NCBI GenBank assembly: GCA_028690665.1
Contig: JAQVAV010000014.1
Location: forward strand, 1-64,000
Origin: Paludibacter sp.
GTDB lineage: Bacteria > Bacteroidota > Bacteroidia > Bacteroidales > Paludibacteraceae
Direction: 5' to 3'
DNA length: 64,000 nt
Part shown: positions 45,032-54,402 of the stretch, in pieces
Layout of the letters: every line of letters begins with the position of its first letter
Numbering within the stretch: position 1 is the stretch's first letter
Position numbers and translations under genes: made by a program
The notes under the pieces: model-generated
Told to the model about the DNA's origin: nothing
Database searches by the model: none
What the model saw: the letters and a program-made list of their open reading frames with translations, nothing else

Positions 45032-46930
45032 TCATGATTCGAGTGTGAATGCCACGGCATCGCTCGGCATACGCCAATCGCCACGCGGAGAAAGATTAAT
45101 TGAACCGACTTTAGGACCATCCGGCATACAGGAACGCTTAAACTGCTGAGCAAAAAAACGACGCAAAAATACTTTCAACCATTTTTCGATGACCTCATCC
45201 TCATACATTCCTTCAAAAGCATTCTTTGCTAAAAACAAAATTTTTTCAGGGCTAAAACCGAACCGGACAAAATAATACAGATAAAAATCGTGTAACTCAT
45301 AAGGCCCGACAAGATCCTCGGTTTTCTGAGCTATTTCTCCTTTATCATCAGCCGGTAACAGTTCCGGGCTTACCGGAGTATCAAGCACATCCTGTAGAAT
45401 TTCATACGAATGTTTGTCTAACTGTTGCGATGCCCAATCCACTAAATAACGAACCAATGTTTTAGGCACTCCACTATTTACAGCATACATCGACATGTGA
45501 TCGCCATTGTAAGTTGCCCATCCCAAAGCTAATTCCGAAAGATCTCCGGTTCCGATTACCAATCCGTTTTGCTGGTTAGCCATATCCATCAGAATCTGCG
45601 TTCGCTCACGGGCCTGCGTATTTTCATAAGTTACATCATGTACGGATGCATCATGCTCTATATCTGCAAAATGTTGTTCACAAGCAGATTTTATCGAAAT
45701 TTCTTTCAACGTAACTCCAAGAGATTTTATCAAACTGACAGCATTATTATATGTCCTGTCCGTCGTACCAAAGCCGGGCATGGTAATTCCGGTAATCATT
45801 TTTCGATCATACCCAAGCTTATCAGCAGTTTTTACGCATACCAATAAAGCCAGTGTAGAATCAAGTCCTCCCGAAATTCCGACAACTAAAGACTGTGCAT
45901 TGGTATGCTTCCAGCGTTTTGCCAAGCCGCCCATCTGTATAGAAAATATCTCCTCACAATTAGCATCCCGTGTTGCAAGTGGAGGTACAAAAGGATGAAT
46001 CTCAAATTTGCGCTTCAATTTAAAATCAAGGAAATGAGCATCTTCTATTTTTATATAGCGATATTCTGTCTCAGACTTATCCCTGAAATAATTTGAATTC
46101 CGGATACGATCGGCCTGCAAGCGTTCTACATCAATTTCCGAAACTACAAGTTGTGGCTCAAATACAAATTTTTTTGATGCTGCTACAATTTTTCCGTTTT
46201 CCGTAATTATTCCGTTTCCGGCATAAACAACATCCGTAGTTGATTCTCCATAGCCGGAAGAGGCATAAACGTAACCGGATATACAACGGGCAGACTGCTG
46301 TTCAATAAGTTGACGTAAATAGTTATGTTTGCCTATCAATTCATTTGTTGCAGAAAGATTAAAAATAATATCCGCCCCATGAAGCACATGTTGTGAACTC
46401 GGAGGAATCGGCACCCAAAGATCTTCGCAAATTTCTATCGCAAAAGAAAATACGCCATCAGTAAAAATCAGATCCCGGCCAAAAGAAATTTGTTGCCCGT
46501 TTACCAAAACGGTTTTCACATTCGTTTCCGTGGAAGATGTAAACCAACGTTTTTCGTAGAACTCATTATTGTTTGGCAAATGCGTTTTGGGCACAATTCC
46601 AAGAATATGCCCACCCTGCAACACCACCGCCACATTGAAAATCTGCCCGTTTACATGCAACGGCATACCAACAATTGCAACTGCAGTGGTGCTGAAAGTT
46701 GCCATTTGCAACTCATTTAGAGCCTCTAATGCATCATGTAGCAATTGTTGTTGAAAAAACAAATCTGCACAAGTATATCCGGTTATAGAAAGCTCCGGAA
46801 AGCAAATAACCTGCACTTTGTCATTTTCAGCCTGTTGCAACAATTCATTTATTTTTAAAATATTATAGCTGCAATCTGCTACTTTTAAATCCGGAACAGC
46901 TGCCGCAACCCGGACAAAACCTTTATTCAT
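45032..46930 (-). CDS. nadE: Glutamine-dependent NAD+ synthase
   Basis: 632 aa, long two-domain form. N-terminal nitrilase-type glutaminase (ICFPELSITGYTCADLF, catalytic Cys in FAIEICEDLWVP) and C-terminal ATP-pyrophosphatase synthetase (VVGISGGLDSTLALL, GTGDLSELALGWATYNGD). Converts NaAD to NAD+ with glutamine and ATP. Middle of a DUF2721-nadE-mscS operon. Confidence 0.96.
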   Translation of the reverse strand: MNKGFVRVAAAVPDLKVADCSYNILKINELLQQAENDKVQVICFPELSITGYTCADLFFQQQLLHDALEALNELQMATFSTTAVAIVGMPLHVNGQIFNVAVVLQGGHILGIVPKTHLPNNNEFYEKRWFTSSTETNVKTVLVNGQQISFGRDLIFTDGVFSFAIEICEDLWVPIPPSSQHVLHGADIIFNLSATNELIGKHNYLRQLIEQQSARCISGYVYASSGYGESTTDVVYAGNGIITENGKIVAASKKFVFEPQLVVSEIDVERLQADRIRNSNYFRDKSETEYRYIKIEDAHFLDFKLKRKFEIHPFVPPLATRDANCEEIFSIQMGGLAKRWKHTNAQSLVVGISGGLDSTLALLVCVKTADKLGYDRKMITGITMPGFGTTDRTYNNAVSLIKSLGVTLKEISIKSACEQHFADIEHDASVHDVTYENTQARERTQILMDMANQQNGLVIGTGDLSELALGWATYNGDHMSMYAVNSGVPKTLVRYLVDWASQQLDKHSYEILQDVLDTPVSPELLPADDKGEIAQKTEDLVGPYELHDFYLYYFVRFGFSPEKILFLAKNAFEGMYEDEVIEKWLKVFLRRFFAQQFKRSCMPDGPKVGSINLSPRGDWRMPSDAVAFTLES

Positions 46931-46971
46931 TTATCTAAAATCTAAGTTTTACATTAAATCCATTGATTATT

Positions 46972-47391
46972 TCACGCACCAATCTCCATTTTCTCCATAT
47001 CACTCAAATAAATTTTAAGAGATCTGACAGAAATTCTTATTTCGAGCACTGAAAGTATAAGAGAAATAATCAACATTATCAACGCAACGGCAAATACATA
47101 AATCGACACCATTTGCAATCCTATATAAATCAAAAACATAGTAGCAACGCAAAGCAACAAACTCCCCACGCCCAACATTTGCATATTTCTGGTTAGTGAC
47201 AAACGTTTATGCAAATTCATGATCTGGGCCTTTGTTAAAGCTGAATGATCTTTCATATACTGATCCTTCAGCACTCGTACTAATTGGGCATAAGAGAGGA
47301 AACGGTTTGTATAAGCCAACAGCAATAAAGAAATAGCCGAAAATAAAAATGTCGGAGTAATAAGCGTCAGTTCTTCCATAATGATATTCAA
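46972..47391 (-). CDS. DUF2721-family membrane protein
   Basis: 139 aa with three membrane segments (about 10-26, 72-90 and 95-115). Matches DUF2721 in length and layout (ELTLITPTFLFSAISLLLL, RFLSYAQLVRVL). Function unknown. First gene of the transcript containing nadE. Confidence 0.75.
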   Translation of the reverse strand: MNIIMEELTLITPTFLFSAISLLLLAYTNRFLSYAQLVRVLKDQYMKDHSALTKAQIMNLHKRLSLTRNMQMLGVGSLLLCVATMFLIYIGLQMVSIYVFAVALIMLIISLILSVLEIRISVRSLKIYLSDMEKMEIGA

Positions 47392-47406
47392 AAAAATTAG
47401 CTATTA

Positions 47407-47414
47407 CAAAGATA
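47407..47414 (-). promoter_or_regulatory. -7 box of the DUF2721-nadE-mscS operon
   Basis: TATCTTTG on the minus strand, 16 bp before the start codon. Confidence 0.6.
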
Positions 47415-47492
47415 GTAATTCTTTAGTAACAGAAGTATTCTAACAATTAACAATTAATGGTTGATAATTGCTAATTGACTTTTGATAATGAA

Positions 47493-47528
47493 ATACCCGG
47501 AATGAACCTTGTTATTCAATCCGGGTAT
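47493..47528 (-). terminator. Terminator after the ferredoxin-NADP reductase gene
   Basis: 9-bp stem ATACCCGGA/TCCGGGTAT with an 18-nt loop, 28 bp after the stop at 47557; followed on the minus strand by a modest T run. Confidence 0.6.
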
Positions 47529-47556
47529 CTTGTGTATTGTATTACGTTTCAGAAGT

Positions 47557-48363
47557 TTAATTAAACTTTTCTACATGAATCTGACCTTCTTCTTTACGTG
47601 TTTGTTCTTTGTAACCTTCAGTTTCAAGCATTTCAACCATTCCGCCTACCATTCGAGGATTTCCACACAGGAAAATATGTGTATTTTCAGCCGTTGGTTT
47701 AAATCCCCATAATTTTTCAATCGCTCCTTCTTTCCAAATGGCTTCGATAAATTCGGTACGTCCGTGCCATGCAACATATTCCCTTTCCGGGTTTGTAATG
47801 GTAGGAATATACTTGAATTTAGGTGACAATGCCTGCAACAAATTCAGTTCAGAAGAATAGCCCAAGTCCCAAGAATTAGCTGCACCATGTATAACAACGA
47901 TATTGCCTTTGCGGTGAAGCGCATCTGTACGAAGCATACTCATGTAAGGAGCAACACCGGTACCGGTACCAATAAGCACGATATTCTGATCTTCCTGAAT
48001 TTTGTCCATAGTGAACATACCCACGAACTTGTTGCCCAACCAAATTTTGTCGCCGATATTCAAATTAAACAAACGGGGAGTCAAAGCTCCGGAATGTACC
48101 AGGGTAATATAAAACTCAACATAATCTTTTGATAAACTTGATGAAGCTATTGAATACGCCCGTTTGATAAGTTTATCCTGATCCGGTTCAACCGGTTCTT
48201 CAGTTGCTTCAGGACATTTGGCGTTTGTTGGAGGTAACCCGATAGCCACAAATTGTCCCGGTTTAAAGTCTGGCAACTCCCAACCCAGCGGAGCAATTCT
48301 AAACACTTTCATAATAGGTGACACCTGCACAACCTGTTGTACTATAGCATTTAATTCTTCCAT
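47557..48363 (-). CDS. Ferredoxin-NADP reductase
   Basis: 268 aa. FAD-binding RAYSIASS, NADP-binding GTGTGVAPYMSML, CGNPRMVGGM near the C terminus. Transfers electrons between ferredoxin/flavodoxin and NADP(H). Transcribed alone from a promoter about 105 bp upstream. Confidence 0.92.
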   Translation of the reverse strand: MEELNAIVQQVVQVSPIMKVFRIAPLGWELPDFKPGQFVAIGLPPTNAKCPEATEEPVEPDQDKLIKRAYSIASSSLSKDYVEFYITLVHSGALTPRLFNLNIGDKIWLGNKFVGMFTMDKIQEDQNIVLIGTGTGVAPYMSMLRTDALHRKGNIVVIHGAANSWDLGYSSELNLLQALSPKFKYIPTITNPEREYVAWHGRTEFIEAIWKEGAIEKLWGFKPTAENTHIFLCGNPRMVGGMVEMLETEGYKEQTRKEEGQIHVEKFN

Positions 48364-48881
48364 AAAATATTGTTTTATTTGATTTGTCTTAATTTAATTG
48401 TTTTACGTATAATCTTATCACAATGAAAATCATTACAATATTATTTTCAAAGTATTTTAACGGCACAAAGATACAAAAACTCCCGTACTCTCTGCCATAT
48501 AGTCAGCTGTTTTTTTAATTTTATGTCTTTTTCTGTTATCTATAAAAATATAGAAAAAAACTATTTTACACCGAACTACCATGACTGCAAATGATAATTA
48601 GAAACAACAAAGCTAACCAGTTCCAAATAATCGCAAAAAATAAGTTTTTATCACAAACGTCCAGAAACAGAAAGAATTAATAAAACTATTCATCAAAAAA
48701 TATTTATTTGAATTTATTTATACAAAATAGTTCAATTATCTTTACATTGAATTTCTTTAAATTCATCTGCAATATCAAAATGTCGTATTCAAGTCTGAAT
48801 CTAAATGGCAGATTTGATAAATACAAATCAGACACAACTCTTAGTGTCAAAACCTGATAAAACACAATATATTATATAGTT
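48364..48881. other. Divergent intergenic region, 518 bp
   Basis: Holds the minus-strand -7 box of the reductase gene and a weaker plus-strand box (TATCTTTA, 48737-48744) for the AICAR formyltransferase gene. Otherwise A+T-rich; I see no riboswitch or ORF. Confidence 0.5.
48466..48473 (-). promoter_or_regulatory. -7 box of the ferredoxin-NADP reductase gene
   Basis: TATCTTTG on the minus strand, about 103 nt before the ATG. Confidence 0.6.
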
Positions 48882-49967
48882 ATGGTTTTAAAATATGGAA
48901 TGAATCCGTATCAGGATTATGCGGAAGTGGTGGACAATGCAAATGCTTTGAAACTACTAAATGGAAATCCAAGTGTTATTAATGTGCTGGATGCCCTGAA
49001 CTCGTGGCAATTAGTAAAAGAAGTAAGCACTACTTTGGGCATTGCCAGTGCTACATCGTTCAAACATGTTACTCCTTCGGGAGTGGCAGTAGCCAAAGAG
49101 CTCAATGAAAACGAAAAACAGGCTTATCTGATCAAACGGCCCTTATCGGTCTTGGCCAGTGCTTATGCCGGTGCACGCGGAACTGACCGATTGGCTTCGT
49201 TTGGAGATTTTATCGCTTTGAGCGAATGTGTGGACGAGAGCACAGCTTTATTGATTAAATCAGAAGTATCGGATGGTGTGGTTGCACCCGATTATACACC
49301 TGAAGCACTGGAAATTCTGAAAGCTAAAAAGAAAGGTGGCTATGTGATTTTTCAAATTGATCCGGATTATGTACCTGCCGAAATAGAATCGAGGGAAGTA
49401 TTCGGAATTACTATCAGACAAAAACGCAACAATTTGCAAGTGACAGATGACTTATTTGCCAACATCGTAACACAACCAAAAACTTTGTCGCCGCAAATAT
49501 TGGCCGATCTCAAATTAGGCATACTGACTTTGAAATATACACAGTCAAACTCTATTTGCGTGGTAAATAACGGTCAGGTAATAGGCGTTGGTTCTGGGCA
49601 ACAATCCCGTATTCTGTGTTCGAATCTGGCATTAACAAAAGCAAACATCTGGTACCAGAAATCGCGTCTGAACTATGACTTTCTGAAAGAACATGCCGAT
49701 ATGAAACGAACTGAACTTGATCAATTGATTGAACTAAAACGTGAAAAAACTTTCGGAAATAAAATTATGCTGAACGAACTGCCCGGAACATGTCTGCTTT
49801 CTGATGGCTTCTTTCCTCAGAAAGATAATATAGAGTTAGCTCACCAATACGGAGTGAAATATATTGCTTCACCTATGGGTTCTATCCGCGATAAGGAAAT
49901 TATAGAAACTGCTGATAAATATGGGATTACATTTATTAATACCGGAGTGAGATTGTTTCATCATTAA
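48882..49967 (+). CDS. Stand-alone AICAR formyltransferase
   Basis: 361 aa, homologous to the transformylase half of PurH: LKYGMNPYQDYA at the start, ATSFKHVTPSGVAVA, GSGQQSRILCSNLA, and the C-terminal VKYIASPMGSIRDKEI. Transfers a formyl group from 10-formyl-THF to AICAR in purine synthesis. The IMP cyclohydrolase domain of bifunctional PurH is absent and there is no cyclohydrolase in this window, so that step must be encoded elsewhere. Confidence 0.9.
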   Translation: MVLKYGMNPYQDYAEVVDNANALKLLNGNPSVINVLDALNSWQLVKEVSTTLGIASATSFKHVTPSGVAVAKELNENEKQAYLIKRPLSVLASAYAGARGTDRLASFGDFIALSECVDESTALLIKSEVSDGVVAPDYTPEALEILKAKKKGGYVIFQIDPDYVPAEIESREVFGITIRQKRNNLQVTDDLFANIVTQPKTLSPQILADLKLGILTLKYTQSNSICVVNNGQVIGVGSGQQSRILCSNLALTKANIWYQKSRLNYDFLKEHADMKRTELDQLIELKREKTFGNKIMLNELPGTCLLSDGFFPQKDNIELAHQYGVKYIASPMGSIRDKEIIETADKYGITFINTGVRLFHH

Positions 49968-49982
49968 AGTATTTTTATAAAA

Positions 49983-50016
49983 AATGAGCCGTTGATTTTT
50001 CATTCTCCGGCTCATT
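49983..50016. terminator. Bidirectional terminator between convergent genes
   Basis: AATGAGCCG (49983-49991) with CGGCTCATT (50008-50016), flanked by A-rich and T-rich sequence, between the AICAR formyltransferase and the serine hydrolase. Confidence 0.75.
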
Positions 50017-50038
50017 TATTATTTATCTGATATTTTTC

Positions 50039-51388
50039 TTATTTTTCAATAGCGTCAACCACTTCCGCTAAAAATTTAGGATAATCGAAATCTCCTTTTT
50101 TAGAAAAACCGGTTCTGACTACTACCAAATCAAGTGATGGAATAATGTAAATATATTGTCCATCGTGACCGCGACACATGTATAAATCCGATGGAACGCC
50201 TGGATAATCTCCCGATTGATTTAGCCAGAAGAATGATCCGTATTCCCCTTTAGAACCAGCCGCAGGTTGCATGGTATAATCAGTCCAGCCTTCAGGTAGA
50301 ATCTGATTTCCCAGCCAGTTACCTTTATGAAAATAAAGCAGTCCGAAGCGAACATAATCCCGCATAGTGGCATAAATATACGATGAACCTGTAAATGTTC
50401 CTGAAGGATCAACTTCAAACACAGCGCTCCTCATCCCGAGCGGATTGAAAAGTTCTTTCCTTGGAAATGCAAAATAGACCGAATCGTTATTAAGAATCTT
50501 GCGTATCAGATAGCTGACAATATTAGTCGCTCCCGAATTGTAGGCCCAAAGAGAATCCGAGCGAACAACAGCTTTTTTCAAATAGGTATAAGCTGCCATA
50601 TTTTTTTCTTTGTGAAGCATAATGGTTACATCCGACAAATTGCCGTAATCCTCGTTCCAGTCGAGGCCACTGTTCATGTGCATCAGGCTTTCGATGGTAA
50701 TTTTAGAACGTTCATCGTTTTTCCATTCGGGAATATCTGCCGGCTTCTTGATGTTGAATAATCCTTTTTTGACCATAATGCCCACGAGTGCCTGCGTGAA
50801 ACTCTTGGCCATCGACCAGCTCAGAAAACGATTTTCAGCAGAAAAACCAGAAGCATATTTTTCGGCTATCAACTGATCTTTGTAAGCAATAGCAACCGCA
50901 AAAGTTCCTTTGCTGCCCACAGTGTCTTTGAATGCATTTTGCAAAGCATCGTTTAGTTTAATTAAATCAATGCCTGTAGGAATACTGTCCGAAAGTTTGT
51001 TTCCGGCAGGCCATGCTACTGTATCAGGATCAATGTCGGGCTGCTCTACTTTTACATACGGTCGGTTCCGAATTTCGTCTTCATTTCCACGAACCAACAC
51101 ACATCCGAATCCATCGATATAAATAGCTTTGGAGGTAGCCCAAAGAAAACGGCTGGTTACTTCTTTTTTCTCATAATCAATTGTATTGCTGGTAAATTTG
51201 ATAAAAGAAAAATTCAGATCAGTTGCTTCCACACTTTCCTGTGTTCTGTTACCGACGAAAACATCCGATGCCAGATTCTTGGCTGCATATCCTGTAATAA
51301 TTGGTGTCAATAAATGAATGTAGTAAATCCCTCCTGCAAGCGCAAGTAAAAGGACAATCCCAATAATTCGTAAAATTTTCTTTTTCAT
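50039..51388 (-). CDS. Serine hydrolase, beta-lactamase class C-like
   Basis: 449 aa. One N-terminal membrane segment (about 5-22, ILRIIGIVLLLALAGGIYYI) then the penicillin-binding fold: SMAKS (SxxK), YNSGA (YxN) and HDG (in CRGHDGQYIYI, replacing KTG). Likely a periplasmic D-aminopeptidase, esterase or D-Ala carboxypeptidase homologue rather than a true beta-lactamase. Confidence 0.85.
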   Translation of the reverse strand: MKKKILRIIGIVLLLALAGGIYYIHLLTPIITGYAAKNLASDVFVGNRTQESVEATDLNFSFIKFTSNTIDYEKKEVTSRFLWATSKAIYIDGFGCVLVRGNEDEIRNRPYVKVEQPDIDPDTVAWPAGNKLSDSIPTGIDLIKLNDALQNAFKDTVGSKGTFAVAIAYKDQLIAEKYASGFSAENRFLSWSMAKSFTQALVGIMVKKGLFNIKKPADIPEWKNDERSKITIESLMHMNSGLDWNEDYGNLSDVTIMLHKEKNMAAYTYLKKAVVRSDSLWAYNSGATNIVSYLIRKILNNDSVYFAFPRKELFNPLGMRSAVFEVDPSGTFTGSSYIYATMRDYVRFGLLYFHKGNWLGNQILPEGWTDYTMQPAAGSKGEYGSFFWLNQSGDYPGVPSDLYMCRGHDGQYIYIIPSLDLVVVRTGFSKKGDFDYPKFLAEVVDAIEK

Positions 51389-51462
51389 GTGTTTGTAATT
51401 TAGAATCGAGAACCAAGATAATGGGCTGATATGTCATAACACATTTTTATTGATCCTTCTCG

Positions 51463-51470
51463 CAAATATA
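51463..51470 (-). promoter_or_regulatory. -7 box of the serine hydrolase gene
   Basis: TATATTTG on the minus strand, about 75 nt before the ATG at 51388. Confidence 0.5.
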
Positions 51471-51674
51471 ACCTTTTTTAAGTAACATGGGTTTTCTTAT
51501 CCATAAATTAGAAATTCCGAACCGTTGATTCATTAAAAAAATAGTTGTAACTATTTATTGTTTTTTGTCTAAAAAAGAAATAAGACATTTTTAATTCCAT
51601 CTGATTTAAAAGTCAAGATAAGTTCAACAAGTATTAGTTAAATAATTGCTGATTATAAATACAAAATAATTAAA

Positions 51675-52050
51675 ATGAAAAATAAAATGTTAAACAATTC
51701 AAAGAGTTTATTATTAGGAAGTTTTCTCTCTATTTTCAGTTCTATCCATTGTAAAAGAGAGACCAAATGTGTTATTCATTCTTTCAGATGATCAAAGTGT
51801 TCCTGATTTAGGTTGTTACGGTAATCCTGATTTACATACGCCAAATCTTGATAAATTAGCAAAAGGAGGAGCTCTCTTTAGACAGTTTTTTACAGCAGCA
51901 TCTCAATCAGTTCCATCCCGAGCATCTCTTCTCACTGGTCGCAATGTCTTGTCTGTTGATGTGTTGCGCTTTTCAAGCCCTCTCCCACGTGAATATGCAA
52001 CTTTCCCTGAGATATTAAGAAAAAATGGTTATTATGTTGGGGTATTGTAA
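51675..52050 (+). pseudogene. Truncated, frameshifted sulfatase
   Basis: ATG at 51675 opens a signal peptide (NSKSLLLGSFLSIFSSIHC) but the sulfatase sequence RPNVLFILSDDQSVPDLG is in another frame from about 51762. It keeps the metal site (LSDDQ) and the S-type sulfatase signature SVPSRASLLTG (Ser matured to formylglycine by a radical-SAM enzyme), then ends at 52050 after about 95 codons. Family members are about 450-550 aa, so the body is missing. Confidence 0.8.
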
Positions 52051-52125
52051 CATGATTAAATTCTAACCTCCCCATTGCCACAAAAGTACACCAATAAAAG
52101 TTCCTATCGCACCACCTGAAAAGAA

Positions 52126-52430
52126 TTATGTCATGTAAATAGTATACAAACCATTGTGATTACCTGCTATTGGGTTTAATAGAGCTAAAGGTAAACCCTG
52201 TATGTCTGACAAATACAACGAATTGGTTGTCTTTCTTTTCTTTCGGCCCTGATAAGCAACTTGCTCGCCTCCGCGAAGTATTGTAGCGTGGCTTCCATCC
52301 AAATTGGCACTTGACAAATTCAGAAATGATTTATATTTTTCAAAGATTTTCTTTCAACAGAATTCTCATTCTCCATTCTTACACCATTTACGAAAATGGC
52401 CAAAAACGGTTTTATGACTAAATACAACTT
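52126..52430 (-). pseudogene. IS5-family transposase remnant
   Basis: Minus strand: a decayed VFGHFRKWCKNGE region with stops (about 52330-52430), then open SSANLDGSHATILRGGE, AYQGRKKRKTTNSLYLSD, GLPLALLNPIAGNHNGLY, ending at 52126. This is the central part of an IS5-type (IS4-superfamily DDE) transposase. The 75 bp between it and the sulfatase scrap read on the minus strand as FSGGAIGTFIGVLLWQWGG, perhaps the end of a lost membrane protein. Confidence 0.75.
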
Positions 52431-52555
52431 CCGAAAACAAACTTTTTACAGGCGAAATTTGCTGTTACTGACTCGGAATAAAATAAAAAACCATTCCAAA
52501 TTAATGATTTAGAATGGTTTTTCTTTTGATTGTCGTTAAACGATTTTCTTTTTAG
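52431..52555. other. Short non-coding stretch before tRNA-Lys
   Basis: Includes an imperfect inverted repeat AAACCATTC..GAATGGTTT (about 52489-52522) followed by T-rich DNA; on the minus strand this can terminate the tRNA transcript. Confidence 0.5.
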
Positions 52556-52628
52556 TGACTCCGGAGGGCCTCGAACCCTCGACCCACAGATTAAGAGTCT
52601 GTTGCTCTGCCAACTGAGCTACGAAGTC
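52556..52628 (-). tRNA. tRNA-Lys(CTT)
   Basis: Minus-strand cloverleaf: acceptor GACTTCG pairs with CGGAGTC (one G-T), D-arm with AGCTCAGTTGGCAGAGC, anticodon stem ACAGA/TCTGT around loop CTCTTAA (anticodon CTT), T-arm with GGTTCGA. CCA is not encoded. It flanks the sulfatase/IS scar. Confidence 0.93.
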
Positions 52629-52784
52629 ATTTTTTAGTTTTCGGAATTACATTATTGTAAATTTTTCCGAAAAACGTGACAAAAATAATGAAAAAAATGG
52701 AGCTAACGATGCTTTTTATGAAAAAATATCGGGTGATTTCCGGTCTGACTGGAATATATGATTACTTATTGATTTGATAACACT

Positions 52785-54386
52785 TCAGAATCGTTGTGTC
52801 AGATTGATATATAATCTTTCGGACATGTTGTCGTCGGAGTCTATAGAACCTTCAAAATCGGCGGACAGCAGTAGCTTTTTAGCAATTTGCCAACTAATGC
52901 TGATATCTCCGATTTGTTCATTCAGAATTTTGCTGGAAGTAAATGTATAATCTACTTTGCGGTACGATAATTCGGTGTAAAACTTACCTTTAATAAAATC
53001 GCGTGACAGAGTTCCTCCGTATATTAAGCCGGAAGTATAATCGGTTTTCAACCAGGTAAAATCACCGGTTAGTGACGCTCCTATCCACGGCAATTGTGTG
53101 TAAGTGAGGTAGGTGTTTGCATTTTGGGAGACTCCGCTATATGTTGTAGCCATTCGATAGCCGGCAGTTCCACCCCAGTAAAGGAAACGAAGTGGACGAT
53201 AATTGAACTGAAACCGAAGTCCCTGACGGGTTTCTTTATCAAGTAAACTGTCGATATAATTTTTGTATGTTTCGTAGTAGTACACATTTTTACGGGCATC
53301 GTAAGTCAGTGCTGTTGATAGTTTCTTTATTGGACGGTAACGTAACGAAAGATAAACGCTTGTCAGGTCGAAAGTTGTTGTTAGTTGATTATTGACTTTG
53401 CCATATAAGTCTATTTCTGTTGAACCGAAAAGATCCAAATTGTGCAACAACGAATTACTGTGTTGGATATAGAGAAAACGGCGGTCGGTAACCAGATTGT
53501 TGGTTTGATTGAAAATGGCTGCTGTTGTATTCATACTGCCACCTTTCGAATTTTGGAAATGATGTCCGATAAAGGCTCCTGCCTGTAAGAGAGTCGGATT
53601 GAAGCTGTAGTAATAAGTGTCCGGACGTGATCCGATCAGAGCTCCGTAAGAAAATGCTTTGCCTTCGTGTTGATACTGAAGACCGTCCACCGCTCCGATA
53701 TTGGCCATGTTCGGATTAATTTTTCTGCCCAGTATCAAATTGTTATTTCCGAGTTCGTATTTCAGTGCTAAATTATAAATTCGCAGATTTTCCTGCATTG
53801 TAGCACTCTCTCCAAGTTTGTGGGTGTACGAAAGGTACGTTTCTGCTGATAAGCCTGTATTGGCAATTTTGTTTATGTTCAGCGAAATATTGTATTTCAA
53901 ACGTTCTGTCGTTGGCACTAATGAATCATTGGAACTGACCGTATAAGATGAAACTGAGATCCGACCGTTTACCTTTGCTATGGGCAATCTGCCATTTTTC
54001 TGTTTTTGGATATTTTCTATGGCCAGATCGTTGATAGCAACTGCCTCTTTTGATTTTTCAATTTGAACTTCGGGAGTTGAAAGTTGTTTTTTGTGAATGA
54101 TGGCAACAATTTCCGAGTTTTTCACAGGAATATACTTTTCTAATTTAGTACAGACACATGAAATTGACGACAGGTTACTGACTGTCATTACCGGGACTAA
54201 TTTATTGTTTTCTGACAAAAAAAGTGTATCTCCGGTATGAATTCCATTCGTACTATTGAATCTGACATAAACGTTTTGTGAACTAATGTAGGAAATAAAA
54301 CCCTTGTTGGTTTCTCCGGTAGTATTTTGCCCGAAAACTGAAATTACGGTCAATAATGTTGCTGCCAATAATTGTAATATTCTCAT
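52785..54386 (-). CDS. Outer-membrane beta-barrel protein of the multiheme cytochrome locus
   Basis: 533 aa from ATG 54386 (the frame extends upstream without signal sequence). Signal peptide MRILQLLAATLLTVISVFGQ, a small N-terminal beta domain (about 25-100, GFISYISSQNVYVRF), a linker, then many alternating strands to a C-terminal aromatic residue (LYINLTQRF). It lies 16 bp after a 12-heme cytochrome gene and ends the operon. A porin partner for cytochrome-based electron transfer across the outer membrane is the best inference. Confidence 0.75.
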   Translation of the reverse strand: MRILQLLAATLLTVISVFGQNTTGETNKGFISYISSQNVYVRFNSTNGIHTGDTLFLSENNKLVPVMTVSNLSSISCVCTKLEKYIPVKNSEIVAIIHKKQLSTPEVQIEKSKEAVAINDLAIENIQKQKNGRLPIAKVNGRISVSSYTVSSNDSLVPTTERLKYNISLNINKIANTGLSAETYLSYTHKLGESATMQENLRIYNLALKYELGNNNLILGRKINPNMANIGAVDGLQYQHEGKAFSYGALIGSRPDTYYYSFNPTLLQAGAFIGHHFQNSKGGSMNTTAAIFNQTNNLVTDRRFLYIQHSNSLLHNLDLFGSTEIDLYGKVNNQLTTTFDLTSVYLSLRYRPIKKLSTALTYDARKNVYYYETYKNYIDSLLDKETRQGLRFQFNYRPLRFLYWGGTAGYRMATTYSGVSQNANTYLTYTQLPWIGASLTGDFTWLKTDYTSGLIYGGTLSRDFIKGKFYTELSYRKVDYTFTSSKILNEQIGDISISWQIAKKLLLSADFEGSIDSDDNMSERLYINLTQRF

Positions 54387-54402
54387 TCCGTGTGTTAATT
54401 GA

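Noticed and set aside
50039-51388. Antibiotic-resistance beta-lactamase
   Set aside because: Class C-like fold only; HDG replaces KTG and the length and membrane anchor fit a general serine hydrolase.
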